DNA from: Thiothrix lacustris DSM 21227
GTDB lineage: Bacteria; Pseudomonadota; Gammaproteobacteria; Thiotrichales; Thiotrichaceae
Reading direction: 5' to 3'
Assembly (NCBI RefSeq): GCF_000621325.1
Contig: NZ_JHYQ01000014.1
Span: 57,227-121,226 of the forward strand
Length of the DNA: 64,000 nucleotides
A program made the position numbers and the translations under genes. The notes under the pieces were generated by a model. That model had not been told where the DNA came from and did no database searches. It saw only the letters and a program-made list of their open reading frames with translations. Positions 52,549-61,890 of the stretch are shown here, in pieces. Positions within the stretch are counted from its first letter, which is position 1, and each line of letters opens with the position of its first letter.

Positions 52549-53071
52549 CCCTTACGAACTATTGGCAGGACTGGCTTTGCTGCGCGAAAAAAAGCGTCGC
52601 TCACGCCAGCACCATGCTCAAGACCTACAAGAATGGTCAGGATTTCAGGTAACCATTGGTGAAATAACCTGCCTCATTCCCTGTGATCAAGTTGAAGAGG
52701 TCGTCACACCCAGCAACATTGCCTTGGTACGTGGTGTCCCTCCTTGGATCAGTGGTGTTGTGTATTGCCGCGCACAACTCGTTACCTTGGTGGACTTAGC
52801 CTCACTATTACGCGCTAACGGACGCTCAAACACCTCTGGACGCGCTTTTGTGGTACGTGGAACACGGGAATGGTTCGGGTTACAAGCGGGTAACTTTGAA
52901 GGTGTACGACATATTTGGTCAGATACACCAAGTTGTGAGACGCCAACGCAACTAACCGGTGATTGGTTACGCTATACACACCAATGGCTATTACTGGATA
53001 ACCACCCCACCGCTGTACTCGATGCCACTCGGTTAATCACTGCGCTTGAAAGCGGAGAGATACCCGTATGA
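52541..53071 (+). CDS. pilI: CheW-like adaptor PilI
   Basis: 176 residues with a CheW domain (GEITCLIPCDQVEEVV; RGVPPWISGVVYCRAQLVTLVDLASLL). It links PilJ to the ChpA kinase. Short overlaps (8 and 4 bases) on both sides indicate co-translation. Confidence 0.87.
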   Translation: MASPYELLAGLALLREKKRRSRQHHAQDLQEWSGFQVTIGEITCLIPCDQVEEVVTPSNIALVRGVPPWISGVVYCRAQLVTLVDLASLLRANGRSNTSGRAFVVRGTREWFGLQAGNFEGVRHIWSDTPSCETPTQLTGDWLRYTHQWLLLDNHPTAVLDATRLITALESGEIPV

Positions 53072-54207
53072 GTCTACTTATTTACCAAATCATCATCGGC
53101 GTATTACTGCTGATCGTGGTGGGAATGGGTGTTTTATTATTACAGATGAAACGTCAAACACATACCCAAACGGCCGGAGACGCCCGCCAACAACAGCAAG
53201 CTGTATTACGCTTACTGGATGAAATGAGCTCGCTAGCCGATGGTGATTTAACCATGCGTGCCACCGTGACGGAAGACGTCACCGGTGCCATTGCGGATGC
53301 AGTCAACTATGCCGTTGACGCGCTACAGGCACTGGTCGTGCGTATGGGCATGACATCGCAGCGCCTGACGGGCTTTGCCCAAGATGCCGAAACACGCGTA
53401 AACAGCTTAGCGGGTTCTACCTCCAAACAAGCACAAGAAATAGCGGTGGTCACATCCGCCATCGCGACGATGACACAGTCTATTCAAAAGATATCGCGCA
53501 ATGCCTCAAGTTCTGCGGAGGTCGCTCGAAAATCACTGGATATTTCACAGACAGGCGCACAAACCGTGCGAGCCACGATTGCCGACATGGGCGCTATCCG
53601 CGAAAAGATTCAGGCAACCTCTAAGCGCCTTAAGCGTTTAGGTGAAAGTTCACAAGAAGTCGGCGACATTGTACGACTCATGAACGACATTGCAGAACAG
53701 ACCAATATTTTAGCACTGAATGCTTCGATTCAGACCAGTGCCTCCCAAAACACGAGCAGCAATGCCAATAACAACAAGGGTTTTCGACGCTTAGCGGATG
53801 AGATGCAGCAATTGGCTCAGCAAGCAGCGGAAGCTTCACGCAAGATTGACGTGCTGATCCGTACCATGCAGGCGGATACCAGCGAAGTAATGGCCTCGAT
53901 GGAAGAAACCACCGCCAAAGTGGTAGATGGGGCGCGGAATGCCGAATCGGCAGGTGCCGCGTTGGATGAAGTTGAAGACGTGACTATCGGTCTGGCGCGT
54001 CTGATTGGCAATATCTCTGATGCAGCCGGTAAGCAGGCCAATATGGCCGGGCAAGTGGTCAAAACCATGAGCGCGATTCAAGAGATTACTCAACAAACAG
54101 TCCGCTACAGTGAAGAGACTAGAGAATTGGTCACGGATCTGAATGCCACTGCTGCTGATTTGCGCGGTGCTATCGCGGATTTCAATGTAGCCGAAGAAAA
54201 ACAATAA
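53068..54207 (+). CDS. pilJ: Reduced PilJ methyl-accepting protein
   Basis: 379 residues, against about 680 for Pseudomonas PilJ. There is a single N-terminal helix ([18 protein letters not shown]), a HAMP-like stretch and the methyl-accepting domain, with no periplasmic PilJ ligand domains. The signalling hairpin tip is odd: after DIAEQTNILALNASIQ (ending Q222) comes TSASQNTSSNANNNKGF (223-239), where other PilJ proteins have about six residues fewer and AGE-GRGF. This tip contacts PilI and ChpA, so the change matters. It lies between pilI and chpA. Confidence 0.85.
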   Translation: MSLLIYQIIIGVLLLIVVGMGVLLLQMKRQTHTQTAGDARQQQQAVLRLLDEMSSLADGDLTMRATVTEDVTGAIADAVNYAVDALQALVVRMGMTSQRLTGFAQDAETRVNSLAGSTSKQAQEIAVVTSAIATMTQSIQKISRNASSSAEVARKSLDISQTGAQTVRATIADMGAIREKIQATSKRLKRLGESSQEVGDIVRLMNDIAEQTNILALNASIQTSASQNTSSNANNNKGFRRLADEMQQLAQQAAEASRKIDVLIRTMQADTSEVMASMEETTAKVVDGARNAESAGAALDEVEDVTIGLARLIGNISDAAGKQANMAGQVVKTMSAIQEITQQTVRYSEETRELVTDLNATAADLRGAIADFNVAEEKQ

Positions 54208-54220
54208 CGACAGGTGTAAT

Positions 54221-56050
54221 ATGATTTCGGATAAATCAAGTCTGGCTAGCCGGATCGGGTGGATCGCCAATGAAACTGAACAAGCGATTGAACAGGCACG
54301 CCAAGCCTTTGGCCGCTACAGTGAATCATCTGAAAAAAGTGAGTTAAGTGCCTGTCGCGAGACATGTCGCCAACTTAACGGCATACTAGACATGCTCGAT
54401 GCTAGTGGCGTTAGTATGCTAAGCCAGGAAATTGTCAGCCTACTGGATGCATTGATCCAAAATCAGGTAGAAAACCTGCGAGCCGCTCAAGACGCTGTGG
54501 CGGAAGGTTTGCTGCAATTATCCGAATACTTGAAGCATTTACAGGCTGGTTACGCCGATTTACCCATGATCGTGCTACCGACCCTGAACAACCTGCGGGC
54601 TGCTCATGACGTAGAGCTACTGTCCGAACACTTGGTGTTTTTACCCGAAGATGCCCATGCTAGTGATGAGCTGATTGGCACCACTGAATACGTCGCTCTG
54701 CCAATGGATCGCTTGTTACAAGTGAGTACCAAGCTACGCTTTTTCCTACAAAAAGCCTTGTTGGGCTGGTTCCGCAATGAGCAACCAGAACGCATGTTAC
54801 AGGCAGTGGGCAAAGTCACTGACAATATGATCAAACTCAATCAGTCACGCCGGTTGCGTTCCCTTTGGTGGATCGCTTCTGCATTGGCGGATGCCTTGGC
54901 ACATGAGCGACTCGAACAAGGTGTCGCTGTCAAAATGCTGATGGGAAGATTAGAACGTGAAATCCGTCAGTTTGGGGAAGTCGGTGAAACTGCTTACGAT
55001 CATATCCTCTCGGATGAGTTGATCAAAAACTTACTGTATTACGTGGGCTTAGCAGAAAATGGCGCCCCCATCACCGATAGAGTAAAAGAAGCGTACCATC
55101 TTGACATGTACTTGCCACAAGGCGAAACCCTGGACGAATTACGCCATTATTACACTACACCAGGACGTGAAATGTGGCGTGCTGTTGCCAATTCTGTCAC
55201 GGAAGAATTACGCAACTTACAAGGCATTCTTGATGCCATGCAAGATAAAGAACGTCAGCCTGAATTACTGAGTAAACTCGCTGATCGCACCGACAGCTTA
55301 TCCAATACCTTGGCAATGCTGGGTTTAGGACGCGCCGCCCAGTTAACAACCGACTTAGCCACAGAACTCAAAGCCCACTTAAGCAATGAGCAGGTACAAG
55401 ATAGAGATGCCATGTTGCGCATCAGTACCCACTATATACGCTTAGAAAAAGTATTGGCAGAATATGCAGAAACGGGACAAGACCTAACCGATACCTTATT
55501 CAATCAAGATAATGATCACGCGGATAATCTTGATCCTTCCAGCGAGCGTAGCTTACTGCGCACCACTTTAACCGAATTGAGCAAAGCACAATCCCGCATG
55601 GTTGCCTTTTACAAAGAAGGCTGGGCATTTGTGTGCTTAGAAGATGTTGCTAGCTCGCTAGAAAACATCAGTGGCGCTTTAACCATGGCGGGTTCTGCTG
55701 AACTACTGCCGATGGTCAACACGGCTCTGCGTTACGTGCGGGAAGATTTGCTGGCACATAAACGTGAACCTTCACCAGAAGAGTTATCCACGTTTGCAGA
55801 TGTTCTGACCTTATTTGAGGCATCGGTATCGACGCGCTTACAGCATGAAGACTACCTGACCTTATTGCCAACAGGTTTTAGCAAGCTGCGTGAATTGAAT
55901 CAATTCAGTCATCTAGACTTATTGGAAAACGTCGATCTAGCGAGCCTAGAAGCGGAGATTGAAACAAAAAAAAAAGCGCAACAGATTACGACATCAACGT
56001 TACTGAAGCGCTTACGGATGCCGACCCAACCAGCACCAGCCACCCTTTAA
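54221..56050 (+). CDS. chpA: ChpA N-terminal part (frame ends after A10 tract)
   Basis: 609 residues, mostly helical, with the repeated helical-bundle blocks of the ChpA N-terminus (RAAQDAVAEGLLQLSEYLKHL; SLWWIASALADALAHE; LRNLQGILDAMQDKERQP). The sequence after residue 585 (codons past 55975) looks unrelated to ChpA and ends in 24 residues. The -1 frame from the A10 tract is open and leads directly into the kinase frame, giving a full-length product of about 1678 residues. It is therefore probably one gene split by slippage, programmed frameshifting, a true mutation or a sequence error. Confidence 0.8.
   Translation: MISDKSSLASRIGWIANETEQAIEQARQAFGRYSESSEKSELSACRETCRQLNGILDMLDASGVSMLSQEIVSLLDALIQNQVENLRAAQDAVAEGLLQLSEYLKHLQAGYADLPMIVLPTLNNLRAAHDVELLSEHLVFLPEDAHASDELIGTTEYVALPMDRLLQVSTKLRFFLQKALLGWFRNEQPERMLQAVGKVTDNMIKLNQSRRLRSLWWIASALADALAHERLEQGVAVKMLMGRLEREIRQFGEVGETAYDHILSDELIKNLLYYVGLAENGAPITDRVKEAYHLDMYLPQGETLDELRHYYTTPGREMWRAVANSVTEELRNLQGILDAMQDKERQPELLSKLADRTDSLSNTLAMLGLGRAAQLTTDLATELKAHLSNEQVQDRDAMLRISTHYIRLEKVLAEYAETGQDLTDTLFNQDNDHADNLDPSSERSLLRTTLTELSKAQSRMVAFYKEGWAFVCLEDVASSLENISGALTMAGSAELLPMVNTALRYVREDLLAHKREPSPEELSTFADVLTLFEASVSTRLQHEDYLTLLPTGFSKLRELNQFSHLDLLENVDLASLEAEIETKKKAQQITTSTLLKRLRMPTQPAPATL
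55966..56013 (+). other. chpA: A10 slippery tract with downstream stem at chpA frame junction
   Basis: Ten A at 55966-55975, read ACA AAA AAA AAA GCG in the upstream frame. A -1 shift joins the frames. A 6-bp stem AAGCGC (55974-55979) with GCGCTT (56008-56013) closes a 28-base loop. Resembles dnaX-type frameshift sites, but not shown to work. Confidence 0.6.
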
Positions 56051-56124
56051 ATCCCGAGGTAGTCGCCCTTCCTGAGGCGACTACTACAGCGGTAGAGACT
56101 CCGCCCTCTGACTTACGTAATGCA

Positions 56125-59100
56125 TTGGGTGAAGAAATCTTCGAAATTTTCAGCGAAGAAGTCACCGAAATCTCCCAAAACTTGCTTGAACTCTACCCGC
56201 AATGGCAACGAACGCGGGGTGATCGCGCGTTATTAACAGAAATTCGACGGGCGTTTCACACCTTAAAAGGTAGCGGACGCATGGCGGGTGCTTATGCATT
56301 GGGAGATTTTGCATGGATTCACGAAGACATTACCAATCAGTTATTGAGTCGCCAAATAAAAGCGGATGACCGAGTGGTGTTTCACATTGGAAAAGCCATC
56401 AATGTTTTACAGGAAAGACTAACTTTTTTCCTGAATGCACAACAAAAAGATGCAAATGTCATCACACTGATTGCTGAGGCAGAAGCGACCCTATTGCCAC
56501 TCGAACAAGAGCCATTGGAAATGTTCGACTTCTCTGCTCCAGAACCCGTTCAACAAAAAAAACCAGAGCCAGAGCCAGAATACGAGCCGCTCGATATGCT
56601 CGACTTCTCTTTGCCAGAACAAACGCCAGCCGAACAATCAGAACCAGAGCCAGAACCAGAATCTGAGCCGCTCGATACGCTCGACTTCTCTTCTCCAGAA
56701 CAAATGCCTGCTGTTGAACAACAAGCATCACAGGACACGGCTATACCCACAACGCCATTATCATCAGAACTCGATGATGCAACGGAAGAAGCAGCCGAAT
56801 CACGCCTCATTTGGCAGCTATTCTGGGAAGAAGTCCCCGAACAACTGCAAGCACTTGATCGCAATTTGCAACGTCTGCGAGATGCACCAGAAGAACAGGA
56901 AACCATCTGCGAACTAGAACGTGAATTCCACACACTGAAGGGTGGAGCACGTATGGCACAACTAAGCTCCCTTGCTGACATCAGTCACGAAGCCGAAAAC
57001 CTATTATCAGGCTTACACTTTGTTACACGAGTCAGTGAAGCTGATATTGAGCATTTACAACAAGCAGTCGACCGTTTACACGACTTGGCCGCTGAACTCA
57101 GCCACCCTGCTGAACCAGCAAACGCAAGCAAATCCGTATTACCAGACATCCCACCCCAAACACCGACTGAAGCAGATACACCTACCCTAACGACACCCCT
57201 GCATACCTGGGTACAACAACCGCGTGGTTTACCCAACGAATCCGGTAGTTTGTTGGAGCAAATGCTGTTGGAGCAAGCGGATAGCTTGCCTGACATTTCC
57301 CTACTAGAAAGCGCTACCCGTCCCGCAAACTCGTTAATGGAGACAGCCGAAACCACAACGACTAACAATACCAATCCCCATGAAACGATTCGCTTACCTG
57401 CCCTCTTTATTGATAGCCTGATTGACAGAGTAGTAGAACTCAATGTGCAACAAGTGCATATGTCAGAACATCTCAGCAGTATGGGCATGGATGTCGATGA
57501 ACTGGTACGAACCGTAGCACGCTTACGCCAGCAAATTCGCACGCTGGAAGTAGAAAGCGAAGCACGCATCCATGATGGACGTAGTAAACACAAACCCATC
57601 ACCAGTAACACGGATAGCAATTTCGATCCGCTGGAAATGGATCAATATGCCGAAATCCAACGAATTTCCCGCTCACTCGCAGAAAGCCTGAACGACCTAG
57701 TCAATCTAGAGATAGATTTAGCAACACAGGTACGCAAAGGCGAACAGTTATTGCAAACGGATATGCGTTCAACCCGTAAACTTCAGCGCGACTTACTGGA
57801 TACACGGTTGGTAGCTGTCACCATGTTAGTACCGCGTTTGCGGCGTTTAACCCGTCAAGTGGCTGGTGAACTTGGCAAGCAGGTAGTACTGGAAATTCAG
57901 GGCGAGGAATGCGAACTTGACCGTAACCTTCTACAGAACATGACGGCTCCGTTGGAACACCTGATCCGCAACGCGATTTCGCATGGTCTGGAAACCCCAG
58001 AAGAACGTACCAAGCAAAACAAGCCCGCCACTGGCAAAATCACCCTGACCATCAGCCGTGATGACGCTGAAATTGTCATCCGTTTCAGCGATGACGGGCG
58101 GGGTTTGAACCGCACGCGCCTGCACGAACGCGCTCTCGACATGGGTATTATTACCAAGGGGCAGACATTGCCGGAAACGGAGCTGGATCGCCTGATCCTG
58201 CGCCCCGGTTTTTCCACCGCCAGCAGCGTCAGCCAAATTGCTGGGCGCGGCATCGGTATGGATGTGGTGCATTCTGAACTCAAAGCCTTGGGTGGCAGTT
58301 TGCAAATCAGCTCCAAGCCAAACGAGGGGGTGGAATTTGCCATGCACTTGCCGTTTACACTGGTCGTAAACCCGGTGTTATTGGGAGAAATACAAGGACA
58401 AATCTACGCCATACCGATTAGTGGTGTACAGGGTTTAGCACGGATTAGCGGGCGGCAGCTTCAAGAAGCCTTCGAAAGCGATACGGCTATCTTGGAATTT
58501 GCTGGGCAACCCTATGTACTGCATCACTTAACAGAAGTACTGGGTATGCCACGCGGTGACATGACGTTTGACGCAGAAGAACGTTTCCCCGTCATTTTCA
58601 TCGAACTACAAGGGCAAGCGGTCGCATGGATTATTGATACTATTCGCGGACGACGCGAGGTGGTGTTACAACCCTTAGGTTCATTGTTCAAAAACTGCCG
58701 CTTGTATTCGGCAGCGACGGTATCACCTGATGGCAGCGTGTTTCTCGTGCCTGATATGGCAGAACTAGCGCGGCAAGCCACCATCCAACACAACCAACCT
58801 AGCTTGCCAGACGCAGAAACCTTACCACCCGAGGAACCCATCGGCCCACCACGAGTATTGATCGTAGATGACTCCATTACTGTACGCCGAGTGACAGAGA
58901 AATTCCTCAGTACCCGTGATTACACCGTCTTGAGTGCCAAAGATGGCATGGAAGCGCTGGAACGTATGAGTGAATTCCAGCCAGATGTGGTACTGCTGGA
59001 TATTGAGATGCCACGTATGGATGGCTTTGAATTACTGGGACATTTACGCCGCGACCCTCAGTGGGCAAAACTACCGATCATTATGATCAGTTCACGCACT

Positions 59101-59256
59101 GCTCAGAAACACCGTGAACATGCCGGGGCATTAGGGGCAACTGGCTTCTTAGGTAAGCCTTACCAAAATGAGGTGCTACTGGATGCTTTACAGGAAGTGT
59201 TAACCAGTGGGCATGAGACAGACAATACACACGATTGGGAGAACATGCCCGTATGA
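56125..59256 (+). CDS. chpA: ChpA C-terminal part: Hpt, CheA-type kinase and receiver
   Basis: 1043 residues from TTG 56125. The frame is open back to 55963 and the first residues (EEIFEIFSEEVTE) are mid-domain, so this is the downstream part of the same gene. It has Hpt domains with phospho-acceptor H45 (FHTLKGSGRM) and H269 (FHTLKGGARM), a CheA P3/P4 kinase (LEHLIRNAISHGLETPEER; FSDDGRGLN; GRGIGMDVV), a CheW-like P5 domain and a C-terminal receiver (VLIVDDS; VVLLDIEMPRMDG; FLGKPY). It phosphorylates PilG and PilH. Confidence 0.85.
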   Translation: MGEEIFEIFSEEVTEISQNLLELYPQWQRTRGDRALLTEIRRAFHTLKGSGRMAGAYALGDFAWIHEDITNQLLSRQIKADDRVVFHIGKAINVLQERLTFFLNAQQKDANVITLIAEAEATLLPLEQEPLEMFDFSAPEPVQQKKPEPEPEYEPLDMLDFSLPEQTPAEQSEPEPEPESEPLDTLDFSSPEQMPAVEQQASQDTAIPTTPLSSELDDATEEAAESRLIWQLFWEEVPEQLQALDRNLQRLRDAPEEQETICELEREFHTLKGGARMAQLSSLADISHEAENLLSGLHFVTRVSEADIEHLQQAVDRLHDLAAELSHPAEPANASKSVLPDIPPQTPTEADTPTLTTPLHTWVQQPRGLPNESGSLLEQMLLEQADSLPDISLLESATRPANSLMETAETTTTNNTNPHETIRLPALFIDSLIDRVVELNVQQVHMSEHLSSMGMDVDELVRTVARLRQQIRTLEVESEARIHDGRSKHKPITSNTDSNFDPLEMDQYAEIQRISRSLAESLNDLVNLEIDLATQVRKGEQLLQTDMRSTRKLQRDLLDTRLVAVTMLVPRLRRLTRQVAGELGKQVVLEIQGEECELDRNLLQNMTAPLEHLIRNAISHGLETPEERTKQNKPATGKITLTISRDDAEIVIRFSDDGRGLNRTRLHERALDMGIITKGQTLPETELDRLILRPGFSTASSVSQIAGRGIGMDVVHSELKALGGSLQISSKPNEGVEFAMHLPFTLVVNPVLLGEIQGQIYAIPISGVQGLARISGRQLQEAFESDTAILEFAGQPYVLHHLTEVLGMPRGDMTFDAEERFPVIFIELQGQAVAWIIDTIRGRREVVLQPLGSLFKNCRLYSAATVSPDGSVFLVPDMAELARQATIQHNQPSLPDAETLPPEEPIGPPRVLIVDDSITVRRVTEKFLSTRDYTVLSAKDGMEALERMSEFQPDVVLLDIEMPRMDGFELLGHLRRDPQWAKLPIIMISSRTAQKHREHAGALGATGFLGKPYQNEVLLDALQEVLTSGHETDNTHDWENMPV
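56511..56710 (+). repeat. Tandem repeat encoding acidic Pro/Glu linker in ChpA
   Basis: Three in-frame units encode PL-(E/D)-x-x-DFSxPE joined by EPEPEPE runs. Units two and three begin at 56584 and 56665, exactly 81 bases apart. Unequal exchange here would change linker length between the Hpt domains. Confidence 0.75.
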
Positions 59257-59756
59257 ACCTAGAACAAAAACCCCCCATTAAAAGCCTGATTGTTCGCTTG
59301 AGCAAGGGTAGCCTGATCTTACCCATCAACCTGATGGCAGAACTGGTAACAGGAGGTGAATTAACACCTTCTGAACACCCAGGTGTCGAAGGATGGCTGC
59401 ATTGGCGTAACCGCCAGATTCCAGTGGTCTCACTGGAATCGCTGTGCATGGAAGAAGAGTCTGGGGAGTCTGATGAAGGTAAGTGCCTAATTTTACATAC
59501 AGTATCAGCACTTCCCGGTTTGCCCTTTATTGCATTACGGGTGCAGGGTGGTTTGAATACACTCGATATTTTACCCGATACCTTGCGCGATGATCACAGC
59601 GGTAATGTGCAACGTTGCCCTTATGTAGCGCGACAAGTTCGCGCCTCACACTTGCTGTGTTTTATACCGGATTTGCCAGCAATTGAAGCAGTAGTAGCGG
59701 AAGTCTTGCAACTGACAGCGGAACAACACGAGCCAGCAACCTTAGATCAAGACTAA
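59253..59756 (+). CDS. chpC: CheW-like protein ChpC
   Basis: 167 residues from the ATGA overlap with chpA. CheW-like fold with a conserved region SLIVRLSKGSLILPINLMAELV and GWLHWRNRQIPVVSLESL. ChpC is a second adaptor in Pil-Chp systems, thought to link other receptors to ChpA. It converges on the small membrane protein gene, overlapping its 3' end by 15 bases. Confidence 0.85.
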   Translation: MNLEQKPPIKSLIVRLSKGSLILPINLMAELVTGGELTPSEHPGVEGWLHWRNRQIPVVSLESLCMEEESGESDEGKCLILHTVSALPGLPFIALRVQGGLNTLDILPDTLRDDHSGNVQRCPYVARQVRASHLLCFIPDLPAIEAVVAEVLQLTAEQHEPATLDQD

Positions 59757-60230
59757 GGATAGTAAGATGACAAGGATAAAGGTCATGCCAATAGCCGTAT
59801 TCATACTGTTATTTGTCATGAGCCGATCCATAAAGACGCTCTTTTCAGCAACATTACGCATAATTTCGAGGCGCTGCTTAACAGGAAACGTTTCAGGCTT
59901 TTCAAAATTGGCAGCGCCACCTTTGAGATTGATCAAAGGAATCAGCATATTGATGTGAATATGTGCCTGAATCGCATCCTGAGTAGGGCTATCGTAGTTC
60001 AACAGCCAAGGCGCAGCATATTCAAAAGCTTCCATGATAAACGTATCACGCATTTTCTCCTGACTCGCCTTGATAATGGCGCGGTTACGCTCCAAGCCTT
60101 TTTGCAAATCTTCCAGCGACATCATTGGCATGGGCGCTGAAATATGCACGTAATAATCACGCCCTCGTACATTAACCTTCACGGTTCCGGCGTAATTACT
60201 GGGTTCTGTATCTTTCTTTTCGTCAGCCAT
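59742..60230 (-). CDS. Small tail-anchored protein downstream of apaH
   Basis: 162 residues from ATG 60230 (a start at 60239 is possible). A globular part and one C-terminal membrane helix (IGMTFILVILLSLVLI) predict a tail-anchored topology. No family was recognised. Its start overlaps the apaH stop, so the two are translationally coupled. Confidence 0.68.
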   Translation of the reverse strand: MADEKKDTEPSNYAGTVKVNVRGRDYYVHISAPMPMMSLEDLQKGLERNRAIIKASQEKMRDTFIMEAFEYAAPWLLNYDSPTQDAIQAHIHINMLIPLINLKGGAANFEKPETFPVKQRLEIMRNVAEKSVFMDRLMTNNSMNTAIGMTFILVILLSLVLI

Positions 60231-61056
60231 AGTCATCACATTGAATGCAGGTTAATTGTTGATTTTTGTCTATTCTAAAAGCGCTGAGCTGACCGCCCCA
60301 TACACAGCCCGTGTCCAGCGCAATGACATAATCCTCATTATGGTATCCCAAAGTAGACCAATGACCAAATAGCACGGTCAATCCTAGGTTCTGCTTTGTT
60401 GGATATTTAAACCAAGGAATAAGTTCCGAGGCCATATGAGGAAGTTGTGCCACCGTCTCATTAGGCTTGCCTTTTTCCTCGAAATCAAGACTGCCGTCAA
60501 TATGGCAATAACGCATCCGAGTGAATGCGTTAAGGATGTAACGATGGCGGTCAAAAAGGCTATCAGTGGGATTCCACCGATTCGGTTGGTCGCCATAAAC
60601 GTGGGCTAACCACAGCGGCAAGGTTGGGCTAACAAACTGCTGCTCAACTTCACGGGCGCAGGCTTGCGCAGTAGCCAAATCCCACTGCGGGGGAATGCCT
60701 GCATGGCTCATGGCGTACCCTAGGCTGGTATCCACATGCAACAGCGGCCGCTGTGCCAGCCACGCCATTAATTCTGGGTAATCGTGGGCTTCGGTGAGGA
60801 TTTTCAGGCTTTTATGCGGCTTACGTAAACCATGAAAAGCCGCCAGTAGGCTGACATCATGATTACCGAGCACACAGACTGCTGCATCCCGCAGGGAACG
60901 CACCAACCGCAAGGTTTCAAGAGACTGCTTCCCCCGGTTAACCAGATCACCCGCAAACCACAGGGTATCCTGTCGCGGGTCAAAACGGATTTTATCCAGC
61001 AGGCGCATCAAAGGGTCATAACAGCCTTGTACATCGCCAATTGCGTAAATAGCCAT
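60223..61056 (-). CDS. apaH: Symmetrical bis(5'-nucleosyl)-tetraphosphatase ApaH
   Basis: 277 residues from ATG 61056. Metal-binding GDVQGCYD, GDLVNRG, GNHD and FGHWS motifs define ApaH. It hydrolyses Ap4A to two ADP and counters RNA 5' Np4 capping. The start codon is chosen to give MAIYAIGDVQG. Confidence 0.95.
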   Translation of the reverse strand: MAIYAIGDVQGCYDPLMRLLDKIRFDPRQDTLWFAGDLVNRGKQSLETLRLVRSLRDAAVCVLGNHDVSLLAAFHGLRKPHKSLKILTEAHDYPELMAWLAQRPLLHVDTSLGYAMSHAGIPPQWDLATAQACAREVEQQFVSPTLPLWLAHVYGDQPNRWNPTDSLFDRHRYILNAFTRMRYCHIDGSLDFEEKGKPNETVAQLPHMASELIPWFKYPTKQNLGLTVLFGHWSTLGYHNEDYVIALDTGCVWGGQLSAFRIDKNQQLTCIQCDDYG

Positions 61057-61079
61057 GCGAATCAATCTCCCAAAATAAA

Positions 61080-61103
61080 TAAGGCGTCCCGAAGGACGCC
61101 TTA
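61080..61103 (-). terminator. Terminator with UUCG tetraloop
   Basis: On the minus strand AAGGCGTCC-TTCG-GGACGCCTT forms a perfect 9-bp stem capped by a stable tetraloop, followed by ATTTATTTT. It ends the yccA-like transcript before apaH. Confidence 0.85.
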
Positions 61104-61131
61104 TCAAAGCACAGAAAGCGACTGACGGGTA

Positions 61132-61842
61132 TCAGTCTTGACCCGTCAAGCTCATCAGAAATTGCACAATATACCAGAACATCAGGCCAACACTGGAGAA
61201 CAGCGACAGCGACGCGGCAACATGCTGTTCCGTGTTGTATTCATGGATAATATTGGAGGTGCTATACAGCACGGAAGCAGCTGCAAACACAATCATGATG
61301 CCAGAAAACACCAGTCCCAGCGTAAAACCGAACAGGAGACTAGCAGCAATCACGCCCAATGCGATCAGGCCACCAATATTAAGCACAGGCCCCAGGAACG
61401 AAAAGTTCTTACGGGTTGTGAACGCAGTAAAAGTAATGCCCGCGACCAATACTAAGGTCAGCAATGCTGCATGGCTTAGAATATCCGGTGCTTTGCTGAG
61501 CGCGATGTAAATCAGCGGCATAAACACAATGGCTTCCGCCACCACGAACAAGCCCAGTCCCGCGTATTGCATTTCCTTGGAAATCGCAGAATGCGCCCAG
61601 TTATTGGCGACGTATGAGGTAACCATGAACAGCCCCATCACCACCAGCCACATCCACATACCACCTTGCAACAGGTGGACGAAAGATTCGGCAATACCGG
61701 ACTGAATAAGAGCGGTTTCAATCCCGACAAAAGCGAGAATAGCCCCGCCCAGATGCAAATAAGTGCGACGGATAAAGCCCGCGCGTTCGGTTTCGCTAGC
61801 ATTAGCAGCCAGCACCCCGGAATGACTATCTAAATAGGCCAT
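61132..61842 (-). CDS. Bax inhibitor-1/YccA family membrane protein
   Basis: 236 residues with seven helices and the BI-1 features (FIRRTYLHLGGAILAFVGIETA; FTAFTTRKNFSFLG; a final helix pair). YccA binds and inhibits FtsH in E. coli; others leak Ca2+. The monocistronic gene has its own terminator. Confidence 0.92.
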   Translation of the reverse strand: MAYLDSHSGVLAANASETERAGFIRRTYLHLGGAILAFVGIETALIQSGIAESFVHLLQGGMWMWLVVMGLFMVTSYVANNWAHSAISKEMQYAGLGLFVVAEAIVFMPLIYIALSKAPDILSHAALLTLVLVAGITFTAFTTRKNFSFLGPVLNIGGLIALGVIAASLLFGFTLGLVFSGIMIVFAAASVLYSTSNIIHEYNTEQHVAASLSLFSSVGLMFWYIVQFLMSLTGQD

Positions 61843-61890
61843 ATGTGTGCCTCCCTTGTTTTGTTGGCATGTACGAAATGGTCATAATCA

